Assembly: GCF_017916325.1 (NCBI RefSeq)
Contig: NC_090155.1
Coordinates: 347,501-411,500 of the forward strand
Reading direction: 5' to 3'
Origin: Leishmania martiniquensis
Lineage: Eukaryota; Euglenozoa; Kinetoplastea; Trypanosomatida; Trypanosomatidae
Length of the DNA stretch: 64,000 bases
Shown here: one piece after another, positions 1 to 11,000 of the stretch
How positions within the stretch are numbered: the first letter of the stretch is position 1
Layout: the number at the start of each line of letters is the position of its first letter
Position numbers and translations under genes: made by a program
Notes under the pieces: generated by a model
What the model was told of the DNA's origin: nothing
The model's database searches: none
What the model saw: the letters and a program-made list of their open reading frames with translations, nothing else

Positions 1-1
1 G

Positions 2-2710
2 CACGTAGAGCTGGCCCTGCGCAGCAACAGTGGGGACAGTTTACTGCTCGGCACGGAGCTCTGTAAAGCCCTCCTCGCCGTGATGGCGCATCGTGCTCTG
101 GAGCACGAGGAAAAATACAACCCCGTGCAGCTGCAGGCGCTCGCCTACTCGTCCGCCACGACCTCTTTGTTCGGCAGAGGCACCATGACGTCCTTTCGAG
201 TCGGCTACTGGAAGGACACCGCCAGCAGCGCGCAACTGCTGCTATCGCCGGTGGACGTTTTCGTCGGTGCTCAGCGAGTGCTGTTGGCTGCCCTGAGGCA
301 GCCGTGCCTAGTGCCCACCCAGGGCGACGAAGAGGTCGAGGGCAATGAGGAGGAGCACAGGACGCAGCCTGCTACGGCTGCCTCTTCGGAGCACCGCTTC
401 ACCCTCGGCCAACAGACACTCCTTCACCTCTGCCGCCTCCAAAGCTGCATCTACGAGCTGCAGCGTGACCTCGACGGCGGCGCTGAGCTGATCCTCCTGT
501 CATCAGCAGAACGCTACAACACGATCAATGACATGCTGTTGGTGCTGGAGGAGATGTCGCCTCCGCCGACGGAGCGTACGGTGTTGGAGCACCTGTGCGC
601 CCGCGTGCACCAAGTCGCCCTCCCTCATGTGGCGTCTCTCATCGAAACGCAGCAGCGCCGCAAGTTTGAGTGGGCGTTGTCTTCTGCCAGCAGCGGCGGT
701 GCTATGCCGTCAGACGCGGTGTACGGGGTGCCAGCTCCCGTCTCCGTAGGGGAGGCTGTGGGGACTGTGGATGCGCCAGTGCTGCCTCCGGTCGCGCAGC
801 TCCTGCAGTACTTCACTGCCGCCCACTTCGAGTACAGCCCAGATCCCTACAACGCCTCCCGATACGAGTGGCAGCAATGCATGGAGCGAGCCCAAGGCCT
901 GGCGGGCCAGGACTCACGTCGGAGAAAGCCTGCCGTCTCGGCGAGTACACGGCGTGCTGTATCCATCATGGCGTGGTTGAATGCCGAGGCAGAGCGCATA
1001 GATGCGGAGGAGTGCATGCATAAGCACCTCCACACCTCCTCCGCCGCCGCCCGTGCAGCACTGCTGCAGCTGATTGAGCGCGAGCTTGCTTCTCCCTCGG
1101 GACCGCTCGCGTCTGAGGCCGATGACCGTCTTTTGGAGCTCGCCGTGTCCTACCTCCTGCCTCGTGCTGTGCTGAACCTCCGTGAGGCGGCAACGGTGGC
1201 CGCCTTCTTCACGTGGCTCTTCCAGGAAGCCACACCCTCGCGCACGTCCGCAGCGGCAGTGGGGCATGACGAGTCTGCGCAGGAGCGGTGGTCTCTGCAT
1301 TGCCGTGCCATTGATCTTGCGTTGACGTTCGTCACGGCGGCCTTCACCTTCTTTGTGGGCTTCACGGATGGCGAGTGCAAGCGACTAGGGTGCGTGCTGC
1401 AGCGCCTTTTGCAGATACCCTCTCTCAGTGCCCATCAGCAGCAGCTGGACGCAGCGGCGCGCCTGTCACCATTGCTACTGAAGTGTATTCGGGCTCTCTC
1501 CGCTCGCGCGAGACCCGGAAACGAGGCTGCTGCAGCCGTCGGGGCAGGGGCTCGAGTGCTCGGCGATCGGGACGGGTGCGCTACAGAAGCGATATCGCCC
1601 GGCAACAGCGCAGCAGGTGGGGCCGGGGCTGCGGCGCACGGGGACAGTGCGGCCGTCAAGACCGGCGGCCTCCGCGCTGTCAGCTGCTCTGTCTTCGAGC
1701 GTTTTCTTCCGGCGGCGCATGGCGGTCTTATCAACGGCAACGGCTCGAGCAGCCGCGAGCGCGCCGGCCCAGCGTCCCTGCTGAGCTTGGCAATCGCGCG
1801 AGGGCTCGTGTCGTCGGCAGCCCAGCCGAACGAGCCACTATCGGCGGCTTCCCCTGCTGTTGATGCCGCAGCTGGCGCCCTCCCCGCCGTCCCGCTCCAG
1901 TTAGAGTCGCACCTCAGCAGGGCAATGATACAGCTACTCACGCATGAGCAAGATGTGCCCGCCTACGCTCACCGAAACCTCTTCCTCGTCCTTGAGCAGC
2001 TCGATAAAAGCACCTTCCCTGCTACCTTGTGCGCTGTGGACTTGCTCACCCGCGCTGTCGAGCCACACGCGTCAAAGGCCAAATCTTACTATGCGTTGGC
2101 CTCGGCGGTGCTGAAGCTGCTCCGAATGAATCGACGCCACGCTCGCGAACTGCAGCACGTGATCGCGGCACTCCGCCACGGAGACGAAGGCGCCGCTCTC
2201 AGTGCCTTGCAGACAGTGCGGTGTGACGAAGACGGTGGCGCGCTGCTGGAGGCGCGTGCAGCCGCCGTGACCTTTCACGGGCAGTGGCGTCTCAGTGAGC
2301 ACTACATGAGGCAGCTGCTGCAGAACGAGGTGGCAGCGCTGCTCGAGGCTCCGCAGGCGCGCCATCGCGTCGACGACGACAGTGAGGGGGACGAAGAGAA
2401 CGCGGAAGGGAGTCGTTATAGTGAGACGGAGAAAGACGCCGCGGACGGCGCAAGTCGCTCAAGCAGCGTCGGTGAAGGCAATAGCGAAGGGAGCGCGGGT
2501 GACGAGTTGTCTGTCGCGGCATCTGCACACGAAAATGGAGAAGAGGACGAGGCGCGTGACAATAGCAGATGCGACGAGGACGCGTCGAGCATGAGCTCCG
2601 AAGATGTCGACGAAGAGCACGACAATGACAGCGATCAAGCCGAGTATGCCGACAGTGGTGACGACGATGATGCACTGCCTGCGTCGCGCAAACGTCGTCG
2701 TGAAGAGTGA
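2..2710 (+). CDS. C-terminal part of large hypothetical protein with acidic tail (5' end outside window)
   Basis: The reading frame is open from the first complete codon at position 2 with no in-frame stop, so the true start lies upstream; 902 codons are visible. GTG at 80 and ATG at 83 are internal. The first ~760 residues look mostly helical and Leu/Ala-rich, with low-complexity inserts. The last ~110 residues are strongly acidic (many Asp/Glu/Ser) and end in a basic cluster SRKRRREE that could act as a nuclear localisation signal. An acidic tail next to a basic end is common in nucleolar ribosome-assembly factors, but I do not recognise a specific family. Helical-repeat nucleolar proteins of the Urb/Npa or Pol5 kind are only a guess. 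The stop TGA is at 2708-2710. Reality of the gene is well supported by composition and length; function is unknown. Confidence 0.85.
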   Translation, partial: HVELALRSNSGDSLLLGTELCKALLAVMAHRALEHEEKYNPVQLQALAYSSATTSLFGRGTMTSFRVGYWKDTASSAQLLLSPVDVFVGAQRVLLAALRQPCLVPTQGDEEVEGNEEEHRTQPATAASSEHRFTLGQQTLLHLCRLQSCIYELQRDLDGGAELILLSSAERYNTINDMLLVLEEMSPPPTERTVLEHLCARVHQVALPHVASLIETQQRRKFEWALSSASSGGAMPSDAVYGVPAPVSVGEAVGTVDAPVLPPVAQLLQYFTAAHFEYSPDPYNASRYEWQQCMERAQGLAGQDSRRRKPAVSASTRRAVSIMAWLNAEAERIDAEECMHKHLHTSSAAARAALLQLIERELASPSGPLASEADDRLLELAVSYLLPRAVLNLREAATVAAFFTWLFQEATPSRTSAAAVGHDESAQERWSLHCRAIDLALTFVTAAFTFFVGFTDGECKRLGCVLQRLLQIPSLSAHQQQLDAAARLSPLLLKCIRALSARARPGNEAAAAVGAGARVLGDRDGCATEAISPGNSAAGGAGAAAHGDSAAVKTGGLRAVSCSVFERFLPAAHGGLINGNGSSSRERAGPASLLSLAIARGLVSSAAQPNEPLSAASPAVDAAAGALPAVPLQLESHLSRAMIQLLTHEQDVPAYAHRNLFLVLEQLDKSTFPATLCAVDLLTRAVEPHASKAKSYYALASAVLKLLRMNRRHARELQHVIAALRHGDEGAALSALQTVRCDEDGGALLEARAAAVTFHGQWRLSEHYMRQLLQNEVAALLEAPQARHRVDDDSEGDEENAEGSRYSETEKDAADGASRSSSVGEGNSEGSAGDELSVAASAHENGEEDEARDNSRCDEDASSMSSEDVDEEHDNDSDQAEYADSGDDDDALPASRKRRREE

Positions 2711-3229
2711 TAAGGCAGGCGTGGGTGCGATTTCGTGTATACCGGTGACGGCATACGGTCTACTTGGTGTGGCCGTCTGCGTGCAGGGTGCACTAACATA
2801 TAGCCCGCGATAATGAACAGCACCGTCAGTAGTGCAGAGCTTTGAGCATTCTGATGCCGCGGTCGGCGCTACACTTCGTCGTACCCCGTGCAAATTTGCC
2901 GTCTTTCCTTTTCTCTGCGTGCCATCCGCACGGTGCTAGAGGTGAAGAGAGAGGAGCTTGCGCTGGCGGTGCAGGCGGTCAGCGCTCAGGGTGGCAACGG
3001 CGTAGGTCTTATGTGCGGCTGGCCGTCGTTGGCTGTCCACCACACCCTCTCTCCGCTTTCTTCCCGCCCGACCCCTTCTCCATCTGCTCTGCTCCTCATG
3101 CCTACGCATCCATGCCGTGCACCTTTCCACACGCACGCTTCTGGGACGCTAATGCTAACGACATCACCCTCACCCCTCTCCACACACACACACACACAAA
3201 GACACGTGCCATTCCCCTTCTCGCCGGCG
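2711..3229. other. Spacer, 0.5 kb
   Basis: No gene is supported here. It should hold the 3' UTR of the upstream gene and the 5' UTR of the next. Pyrimidine-rich stretches and a (CA)n run at about 3181-3198 lie just before the next start. Confidence 0.6.
3200..3201 (+). promoter_or_regulatory. Predicted spliced-leader acceptor AG
   Basis: A C/T-rich tract (about 3161-3180) and a (CA)n run precede this AG. The next ATG (3230) opens the cyclophilin-like frame 28 bases later, with no intervening ATG. Inferred from trypanosomatid trans-splicing rules. Confidence 0.5.
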
Positions 3230-4525
3230 ATGCAGTGCGACCTCTCGTTCATCTTTCCCCACGCCATCAAGGAGGTATCCGTGAGCTTTTGCATTCCACT
3301 TTCGGCCCAGCGTCCGCGCACCGTGGCGAATCTGTTCTTCATGTGCACAGGGCAGCTTCCCTTGCCAACAAAACTGCTTGCTGCTCTCCGCCTTACAGAC
3401 GCCGAGATTGCTTACGCGACACCCGATGATGCCAAGGCCGCTGGCTTGTTGCCGCTGAGCGACTCGGCGGTGATTCGCATCGACAAGGCGTCTGTGATAG
3501 AGATAGGCAGCAGCACCACCAAGTCCATCTTTGGTGGCTTCATCCCAGACGAAGAGGAGAAGTTGCCGGCTAACGCAGCCACACGTAGGCAAGGCATCGA
3601 AGCCGCCATGTCGTCGCTGCAGGCAGGCACAGTCCTGTGCGGAAACCTTGGCATGCCGAACACGCAAGCGAGCCGCTACTACATTCTGCTCGAGCCTGTC
3701 TCAACGTCGGAGCAGCGGGACGAATTCGCTGGCTTCGCGCCACTTGGAATGGTGACGAGTGGCTTGGCGGAGCTGAAGAAGGCGGCAGCGCAGACGGCGG
3801 TGCAGCCACGCACGCTGGTACCCAAGAGGGAAGTCGTAGTGTCTGGGTGTCGAGTACAGCTCAACTGCATGCAGCTCGCGCCGGCCGTTGAGGACGGCGC
3901 GTCTGCGTCGCCTCTCGGCGGTATTCACAATGGTGCAGCCCGAGGCGATGAGAAGCGAAGGCACGCAGAGCCGCACGAGCGCGTCGCTGGCCGTGTACGG
4001 CCCCGTGATGAAGAGGAAGCACAAGTCGGCGCACGCAACGCTCCAGACGACGGCGATGGCAACACCGCCGACCCTGATGCAGCGCCTCTGCACAGCTCCA
4101 GCTTCTTTGACATGTCGGCGTGCTTCCCGAAGGCGGTAGCGGTCTCCGGCTCGGGTCCCTTCCTGAAGAGGCGCCGCGCAGAAGGATTTGTACTGGGCGC
4201 TGACGGTCGACAGACTCTCCGCACGACGGCAATCGCGCCAGGCGACCACATCGATGGCGGCGGCGTCGCGGCAAAGTTCGATTACTTCCAAGCCCAGCAA
4301 GAGGCCTTCATGAATGACATCGATGGCATCAAAGAAGTGCAGCAGCAGCGGTGGAACCGTAAGGTCAGGAAGAGCAAGCGTGCCCCGCAGGCGTTGGCGT
4401 CGAGCCGTTCCAGTGAACGGCACCTCAGCTCATCGCAGCATCGCCGCAGCGGTGACCCGCACTCCTCGAGATCGAGTGGATCGCCAAAGAGCGGCCCGAA
4501 AAAAGCGATATCGAAGCGGTACTGA
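3230..4525 (+). CDS. Divergent cyclophilin-like protein with RS-like C-terminal tail
   Basis: The 431-aa product carries a cyclophilin-type (peptidyl-prolyl isomerase) fold in residues 1 to about 212. Landmarks in family order are RTVANLFFMCTGQ (30-42, cf. the family's KTxENFxxLCTGE), an aligned Arg at 83, SIFGGFIPDEE (99-109, cf. SIYGxxFxDE), GMPNTQASRYYI (141-152, cf. AGPNTNGSQFFI) and VVVSGC (202-207). The active-site Phe, Met and Gln that normally follow the catalytic Arg are replaced (about ASVIE at 87-91), and there is an insertion around residues 43-78, so catalysis may be weak or lost. The tail (about 375-431) is rich in Arg, Ser and Lys, like RS domains of nuclear or spliceosomal cyclophilins; a nuclear RNA-processing role is inference. 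The open frame extends upstream to 2888, but that part lies before the predicted splice acceptor, so ATG 3230 is chosen. Confidence 0.75.
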   Translation: MQCDLSFIFPHAIKEVSVSFCIPLSAQRPRTVANLFFMCTGQLPLPTKLLAALRLTDAEIAYATPDDAKAAGLLPLSDSAVIRIDKASVIEIGSSTTKSIFGGFIPDEEEKLPANAATRRQGIEAAMSSLQAGTVLCGNLGMPNTQASRYYILLEPVSTSEQRDEFAGFAPLGMVTSGLAELKKAAAQTAVQPRTLVPKREVVVSGCRVQLNCMQLAPAVEDGASASPLGGIHNGAARGDEKRRHAEPHERVAGRVRPRDEEEAQVGARNAPDDGDGNTADPDAAPLHSSSFFDMSACFPKAVAVSGSGPFLKRRRAEGFVLGADGRQTLRTTAIAPGDHIDGGGVAAKFDYFQAQQEAFMNDIDGIKEVQQQRWNRKVRKSKRAPQALASSRSSERHLSSSQHRRSGDPHSSRSSGSPKSGPKKAISKRY

Positions 4526-5825
4526 ATTGTTTGGGATGCGTGCCTCTGGGTGTCTTCGCTTCGCTTTGGCAATGGCTCAAGGTCAGCGGAAGGCGGCGCC
4601 ACGTACTCAGGACGTCGTCCCCCTCTCCGATGCACCTACGCACACTGCAGCACCTGCCCCTCTGCTCACGCTTCCCGTCCTCCGTCGCCGCCTTCCTTCA
4701 TGTGAGTCGTTTTTGGAGAAAGCGAAGGGAGGAGACGATATGCGTATGACAGAAAGAAGAGCGTACGTCGCATCTATTCCGTTGCGAGGGCAAGGGAGCC
4801 GAGGAATCGATGCGGCGGAACACGCATGGAGGCATGCACGGGCACCAGCACAACGGCACAGACCAGCAATAGGCGGGCGGTGAGGTGGGAGGGGTGGAGG
4901 TGCGATATTAGGCAGCCGGTGGTGCACCTGTCATGCCTCCTCTCTGTCGCCTCTGTGGGGTTTTCTTTTTTTTTTTCATCACCTTCCCCCGACACTAATG
5001 TCGGGCCGCGCATCCACGTAAGAAATCTGTGCTGGGCTGTGGGTGTCCGTGGCCCCGTGTGTCTCGGTTAAGACAAGCACCACAATCTGCTTGCGACACA
5101 GCAGCTGGCACGAACGCGAAGCACAGCCGGCCATGATGGAGGGGGGGCTGGAATACTCTGAGTGACTCGTGCGCGTGGTAGGACTTGGGCAATTCTTTGG
5201 GTGGGAGGGGGAGGGGCCTCGCCTGCGAACCCGTCTCGGCGTCCCATGGGCATTGCTTCTCCTGGCCCTCTCCCTCATTAGCGCGCGAGGTGCCCTCTAG
5301 CCAGCTTCGCTGGGGGGGCTAGTGGGAAGAAAGAAGAGGGCGGGGCGAGCAATGCCGCCGGCTGCATTAGCAGCGGCAACAGCAACAGCGACGGCAAGAA
5401 GAAACACCTGAGCCCTGCACTGCGCGAATTTTTTTTGTCCGTGACAGCGCGCCAATTTGATGTCATGTCTGACATGTGCGTCCGCCTGCCTGCCTGCACT
5501 CCGCCGCCACACGCACGCACGAAAAAAAAAGCAAAAGAGGGGAAGTCTGTCGAGATAGACTCACACGGCGCTGCGCAGACTCTGTCAGCCGTTGCCTACA
5601 CCCCACCACCACCCATCCTCTCACCCCCATCATCGCCCTCTCTCTCTCTGCTGGTCTGTCTCCCGTTTGCTTTTCTGTTTTCCATTCGCCTCTGTCTGTC
5701 TGCCTGCGTTTGGGCTGGCGCACCCATGGACGGAGGCCACAGCGCAGCGCAGCAGCGTTTTTTCTTTCCGCCTTTTCACAGAAGAAACCTCGTCTAACGC
5801 TCTCAGCGAGAGCGCAGCCACACTT
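4526..5825. other. Spacer, 1.3 kb
   Basis: No gene is supported. It contains poly-T and poly-G runs, C/T-rich tracts and a (CAGCAA)-like stretch near 5370-5390. Short ORFs here are low-complexity and overlap in several frames. Confidence 0.6.
5780..5781 (+). promoter_or_regulatory. Predicted spliced-leader acceptor AG
   Basis: A T/C tract (5758-5778) ends in CACAG. The first downstream ATG is 5826, which opens the zinc-ribbon gene. This excludes upstream in-frame methionines as starts. Confidence 0.65.
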
Positions 5826-8009
5826 ATGCGACGCACGCAACGGTCGCTGGAGGCTGGAATGCCCGTAGCGTTGCGGACGTGGATGCAGCCGCGCTTGACG
5901 GAAAAGGCTGGCGTGCAGACAAGCAGTGCCGGCATTGTGCGCCGCAGCTCAACGATGACCGCGGCCACGCCTGATTGTGGTGCGGCGGCGCCGTCGACGA
6001 CGACAACGCGCCCCGTTCGTCGGCTTCGTCTGGCCGTCGTGCGCCCTGACCTCCTTGATGATTGGGTGCCAGAGCTCAACGATGTTGCTGCTCAGCAAAT
6101 CTCGTGCGACGAGGGTACGACGCTCGTGTGGTGGAGGTGCTCTCGCTGTCAAGAGCAGTACCAGTGCACGGTACAAACTCGTGTGGCTCTTGGGCGGGCC
6201 GCATGCCCGCACTGCGGAGGCAGCACCAACGCAACAGGCGACGCTTCCTCCAGCAACTCGGCAGCAGTTCCGGCAGCCTTTACACCACAAAAAGTGGCGG
6301 CGCCTTGTGTCGAAGCTGGAGAGGCGCTGGACAAGACACACCCTGATATCGCTGCGCGGTGGGACTTTGCCCGCAACGGCACGCTGCTGCCCTCTCACGT
6401 GACGGCTTCCAGCACACGGCCAGTCTGGTGGCTTCCTGCCGTGAGGGCGGCGCCACTACCGCCCCCCGCGGCGCAGCAGCCGCGCTCATCTGCACAGCAC
6501 AGTTTTCTCCGCCCGGTGTTTGCGTTTGTGCACAACTCCGCCGGCCCAGAGGAGCAGGCGGTCGCAGCAGCGACGATGGAGCGGCGGCTTCTCCACGAAA
6601 TACGTCAGGTCGCGCACATTGAGGACGCAGAACAGGCGGGCACCATTCCTGTGACGCTGGGTGGCGGCCAGGACAGTGCGGCGAATCGTGCACGGCGGCT
6701 AGCCGGGGCAAACAACGCGGCGACCGCCGCTGATGCGCACGTGGTTGCGCGTTTGTGGAAAGATCGCATGTCGCAGCTCTCAAGACCAGAAAACGTGGCA
6801 GTCAGCACAGCTGCGGATCTCTCAGCATCGCGCGTCGCTATCGCCTCGCCACGTGGGCTCTTTGCGCACTCCCCGACCGGCGCGCGCAAGGCCTCAGCTT
6901 CAGCCGGCGCGGTGGCCGCGTCAGCGGTGCGGGAGGCCTTTCTGGGCCATTACTTTGATTTTGTGCGTCGTCGGCGGAAAGAGAGCAGCCGCACCACCGG
7001 CGAGAAGCAAGTGGCGCTGACACCAATACTGGCAAGCCTTACGCAGTCGAGCTCCGCTGCTGCTGCGTCGACTGCGGCCGAGGGCGCGCCTCCATCTTGG
7101 ATCAACTTTTTTGCGCTGACGAGGGACTCTGTGTTGCCAAAGGGACACATCGACGCGAGCGCGGCTCTATACTTCCCGGAGGCCGTGGAGACGACGGCAG
7201 CCGACGCGGCGGCAATATCGGTATCCGCATCGGGGAAGGCAGACTCCCTGCGACTGGCGCTATCACAAGTGCAGCCCAGTGTCCTGATCGAGTATCCTCG
7301 GCGTCCTGCATCGCCTCGTCTGCGCGAGGATGACGTGATGCAAGCAACACCGCCAATGATGAGCGACGGTGCCGACGACGTCGGCGGCGGCGTCAGTGGT
7401 GAAAGCGACGCCTCTTTGCCTCACGCAAGCAAGAGCCGCCTACGTTCGCTTCACGCTTCCATGCCGTTTGGTCACGTTACAACGGTGGAGGGGGAAAAAG
7501 CCGCGAAGCTGTCGGCCGAATACGACGTCGATGATAACGATCTCGACAGCGGATCTATCCAAAGAGCAGATGACGCGTCCGCGTTCGCAGCAGAGCTGCG
7601 TAGCGCGCAACGCGCGTCCCACACATCGGCGGGTGGTGCGGGTAGGCACCTCGTCGGAGCTGCAACGGCAACTTCCCTAGTTGACTCCGCCATAGCTGCA
7701 CTCGGTGATGTGTTCTCCGCCGCAGGGGTGGACAACCGCAGCCGACGCTATCATCGAGAGGCTCATCGGACTCCGGCGCTGAGTGACGAGTTGATGGCGT
7801 CGAGCAACCTGAATGCGCAACGCGCCGGTAAAACTCAGCGTCGCTTTCGCCTTTCGCTCCCTCAAGCAGCACAGATGCGGCGCGGGAGTGCGGCGGTGGG
7901 GTCGATCGGCGCCGACGCCGGGGCCGCTGTGCAGCCGATACATTTTGACTCTCCACAAGCACCCCGCAAAGTGGCTCGGCCACGTCGAATCAGAGCATCT
8001 ACAGAGTGA
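5826..8009 (+). CDS. DUF4379-type (treble-clef) zinc-ribbon protein, probably mitochondrial
   Basis: The product is 727 aa. The N-terminus (MRRTQRSLEAGMPVALRTWM) is Arg-rich, lacks net acidity and resembles a mitochondrial presequence. Residues about 68-131 match the DUF4379 zinc-ribbon pattern: PDLLDDW, then VWWRCSRC with C105/C108, then ACPHC with C127/C130. A second copy follows (HPDIAARWDFARNG then VWWLP), keeping the W-N and VWW landmarks but lacking all four cysteines, so it probably cannot bind zinc. The remaining ~520 residues are Ala/Ser-rich with mixed ordered patches and no recognised domain. In other organisms this family occurs as arrays of unknown function; a nucleic-acid or mitoribosome-related role is inference only. 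The frame is open further upstream, but ATG 5826 is the first ATG after the predicted acceptor. Confidence 0.8.
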   Translation: MRRTQRSLEAGMPVALRTWMQPRLTEKAGVQTSSAGIVRRSSTMTAATPDCGAAAPSTTTTRPVRRLRLAVVRPDLLDDWVPELNDVAAQQISCDEGTTLVWWRCSRCQEQYQCTVQTRVALGRAACPHCGGSTNATGDASSSNSAAVPAAFTPQKVAAPCVEAGEALDKTHPDIAARWDFARNGTLLPSHVTASSTRPVWWLPAVRAAPLPPPAAQQPRSSAQHSFLRPVFAFVHNSAGPEEQAVAAATMERRLLHEIRQVAHIEDAEQAGTIPVTLGGGQDSAANRARRLAGANNAATAADAHVVARLWKDRMSQLSRPENVAVSTAADLSASRVAIASPRGLFAHSPTGARKASASAGAVAASAVREAFLGHYFDFVRRRRKESSRTTGEKQVALTPILASLTQSSSAAAASTAAEGAPPSWINFFALTRDSVLPKGHIDASAALYFPEAVETTAADAAAISVSASGKADSLRLALSQVQPSVLIEYPRRPASPRLREDDVMQATPPMMSDGADDVGGGVSGESDASLPHASKSRLRSLHASMPFGHVTTVEGEKAAKLSAEYDVDDNDLDSGSIQRADDASAFAAELRSAQRASHTSAGGAGRHLVGAATATSLVDSAIAALGDVFSAAGVDNRSRRYHREAHRTPALSDELMASSNLNAQRAGKTQRRFRLSLPQAAQMRRGSAAVGSIGADAGAAVQPIHFDSPQAPRKVARPRRIRASTE

Positions 8010-11000
8010 TCTGTAAGTGTGTGTGTGTGTGGATATGATGGCGCGCTCAACCCATGAAGAGACCGAGGGAGGGAGGAATATGCAGCTGTGCCTGCACTTC
8101 GCCATCGTCATCTCACATTGCGGTGTCCCCCGCTGTCGGTGTCACTGCTGCTCCTCTGCCGTTGCGCAGTTCTTCGAGGGTGCCCATTCGGTGTGGTGCA
8201 TGCGGAGAAATCACCAGTACAGAAGGCGATGGGGAAAGGCAGGAGGGAGACGAAGTGCGTCCGACGCTTGTCGGGTGAGATGAGAAGCTCCCCCTTCCCC
8301 ATATATAACTGCCCCGCTGTCGGCGTTACCTATGGACTTCACCGCTTCATTTTTTGGAGGCGAACAGGAAGGGGGAGTCGGCGCGCGCTAACGACGACGA
8401 TGCGCGGTAGGAAGGAGGGGGGAAGGGGAAACACTGAGGAGATTCACCTTGAAAGCAGTTGTCTCAGCAGATGTGCTGGCGCTGAAATAGTTTTGCGTTC
8501 GTCCCTGGCTGTTGCGTGCGCGTCGGTGTGTCTGTCTGTCTGTCTGTTCGGGGGGAGGCTGCCGCCCTCTCGTCTCTGGTACGCTTCTTGCTGTTTCATT
8601 TGTGTGTGTGTGTGTCTTTTCCTCTGTCGAGGGGAGGCGGGGTGTCACCCCTACTAGCCGCGTATTCCTCAGCACTCCGCCTCCTCCCTCACCTTCTCTC
8701 GCCATGACTTACGGGGGGAGAGCGAAGAAGAGCTCAGCCCCTCCCCCCCATACATACACACACACACACATGCACATCTGTCGCCTGATTCGCCAAGCAC
8801 CCGCACCCTCTCCCCCTCCACTTCTACCCGGAAGAACTTTACAGAGGGCCGCTGGCGCAAGAGGTCGTGTGAGAACCGAAGAAGAGGTGGAGACCACATT
8901 TAATGGTGTGTGTGTGTGTCTGTGCGTATGAAGAGAGGGGGTAAGATGTGTCCGAACGGCAGCAAGCGCTTCTCTGGGACACAGTTAGCATCACTACTGC
9001 AGATGTGTGCGACCACCCCTCCAACGGACGATGGCATCGCCTCAAAGCACCGACACAGGAATGTGGACAGAGAAAAAAATAAGGGGACCACGTGAACGCA
9101 TACAAACACATGAACACTATCAAGCGCGTGAGTGCTCCCTTCCCCCCTCCCCCTCTATTGGCAGCGGTACCAGCAGTGCAGCGACCAGAAGAGCGTGTGA
9201 TTATCACTTCGTGTGCATCCATGTGGGTGTGGGTGTGTGTGTTCCGCTCTGGAGAACCAACGGCGCGCCGCAGCGATTAGATGGTACGCGGGCGCGCCCT
9301 CCCAACGGAGCTCTTCACCGCCTGTTCTCGAACGCATACAGGCCTGAAGGGAGCCCTTACACCGCTCTTCCCCTCCCTCTCGCCGCAGCGTATCGCACCT
9401 CAAGGCGGCCGTCGGGGACTGAAGAGGCACGGAGAAGAAAGGGAAAAAAGGGGGCTGAGTACAAAAGGGAAGGAAAGAGTGCGTCGTCTTGAGGCACACG
9501 GAATGGCGTCAGGCTCGTCGGCGCAAGTGTACTAGAGAAGATGGGGTCGAGCAAGGCTCGTCCTCAAACGAAAGGGGGCCTGACGAATCCACTGCCCCCC
9601 CTTCCCTCTTCATCGCTCCCCCTCTGTATGGCTTCCATGCAGTGAGCATGGCGGTTGCGCGTCACCTCGCTGTCTTTGTCTCCCACTCACCAATATGCAA
9701 GCGCCTTCTACTCCCTTCCTCTCCTCTTGGCTAATGTCTTTGCTCGTATGCGAGCCCACCTCGTCACACACACACGCGCACACACACAACGCCTCCTCCC
9801 CTGTTCCGACCACTCTCTGTCTCACTCTCTTTCTCTCTCGCCTCTCCTTTCAGTCGCCTCCCATCCCGCAATTTCCGGACGTTTGTCTGGTCGAATTGTG
9901 TGTGTATGTGTGTGTCTGTGAGTGCGTGAGTGTCCTTAGTGGGTTTCCTGTGCGCGTGTGTTCCGATTCACCCTCGCCGACGTTCACTCCTCAGCCCCGC
10001 CTCGCTTTGTCCTTGACGGACTCCGTCGCCTTCGAGTCTCCCGCTTTATCTTCTCTTCTGCTCTCGTTTAGTCTGGTGCTCCGCCTCGCCTTTCACGCAG
10101 GCGCAGCCCATTCCAATCAACTCCGTCTCATAAAAAAATTGCTTTCGTGGTGCACTCGCTTGTCATCCCTTCCCCTTCAAAGCGCCGAGGCTATCAAGGA
10201 TTTCGGATACCGAAGCGGGTGGCACGCACTGCCCCCTGTCTCCCTCCTCCCTTCCCACCCGCACTGGACCCTTTCTCTCCCACGTGACGAGCCTGGCGTC
10301 ACCGTTTCGTTTTGTTTTCCCACTCCCCCTCTCTCGCTGTCTCGCTGTCTCCCCTTTCCCTTTTTCCCGCGCGCCCCCGCCCATATTTGTTTGCCATTTT
10401 TCTCGCACCGTTCCCTTTCTATCCCCCTCGTACCCCTCCCCCCTTCCTCCGTCCCTCTCTGGCGTGGAAGCGCTGTGCTGCTCTTCACCTTTCGGAAGAG
10501 CCGACAAAGGAGTACACGTATATGTATACCCGTATGTCCATCTGTCTCTTCATATATATATATATCCGTTTATATCCATCGATAGCGCCGCATCATATTC
10601 ACCGGCACACAAAAACACGCACGAGCCCATCCAATAGTGCGCTGACCTGACGGTGGAAGGGCGCAGGTGGTTGCTCGGAAGTATATCGACAGCTGCTGCT
10701 GCTGCGTGTCTGTGTGTGTAAGTGGTTGAGTGTCCGTTTGTAATCGTCTTTGTGTGTGTGTGTGCACTGATCCTCTTCGTTCTCTCTTGGTGCTGAACTG
10801 TAGGCTCTGTGGAGCTCAGATCGTTTTTTCTTTGGTCCTCCCCCTCTCTCGTCATTGACCTTGAGTGTGTGTGTGTGTGTAGTTAGGCGAGTGCGTATTT
10901 TCTTCTCTCTAAACTGTGTTCTACACCGGTGTCGCCCTTTTCACGTTTCTGGTGGTCGTCTTTACTTTGGTTGTCTTGGCCTCACACCCGCGTACGGCTC

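Noticed and set aside
5592..5825. N-terminal extension of the zinc-ribbon protein
   Set aside because: Upstream of the polypyrimidine tract and AG at 5781, and low-complexity.
9695..10585. 296-codon + strand frame
   Set aside because: Ser/Leu/Pro/His low-complexity sequence from C/T and CA repeats; no ordered segments and no splice context.
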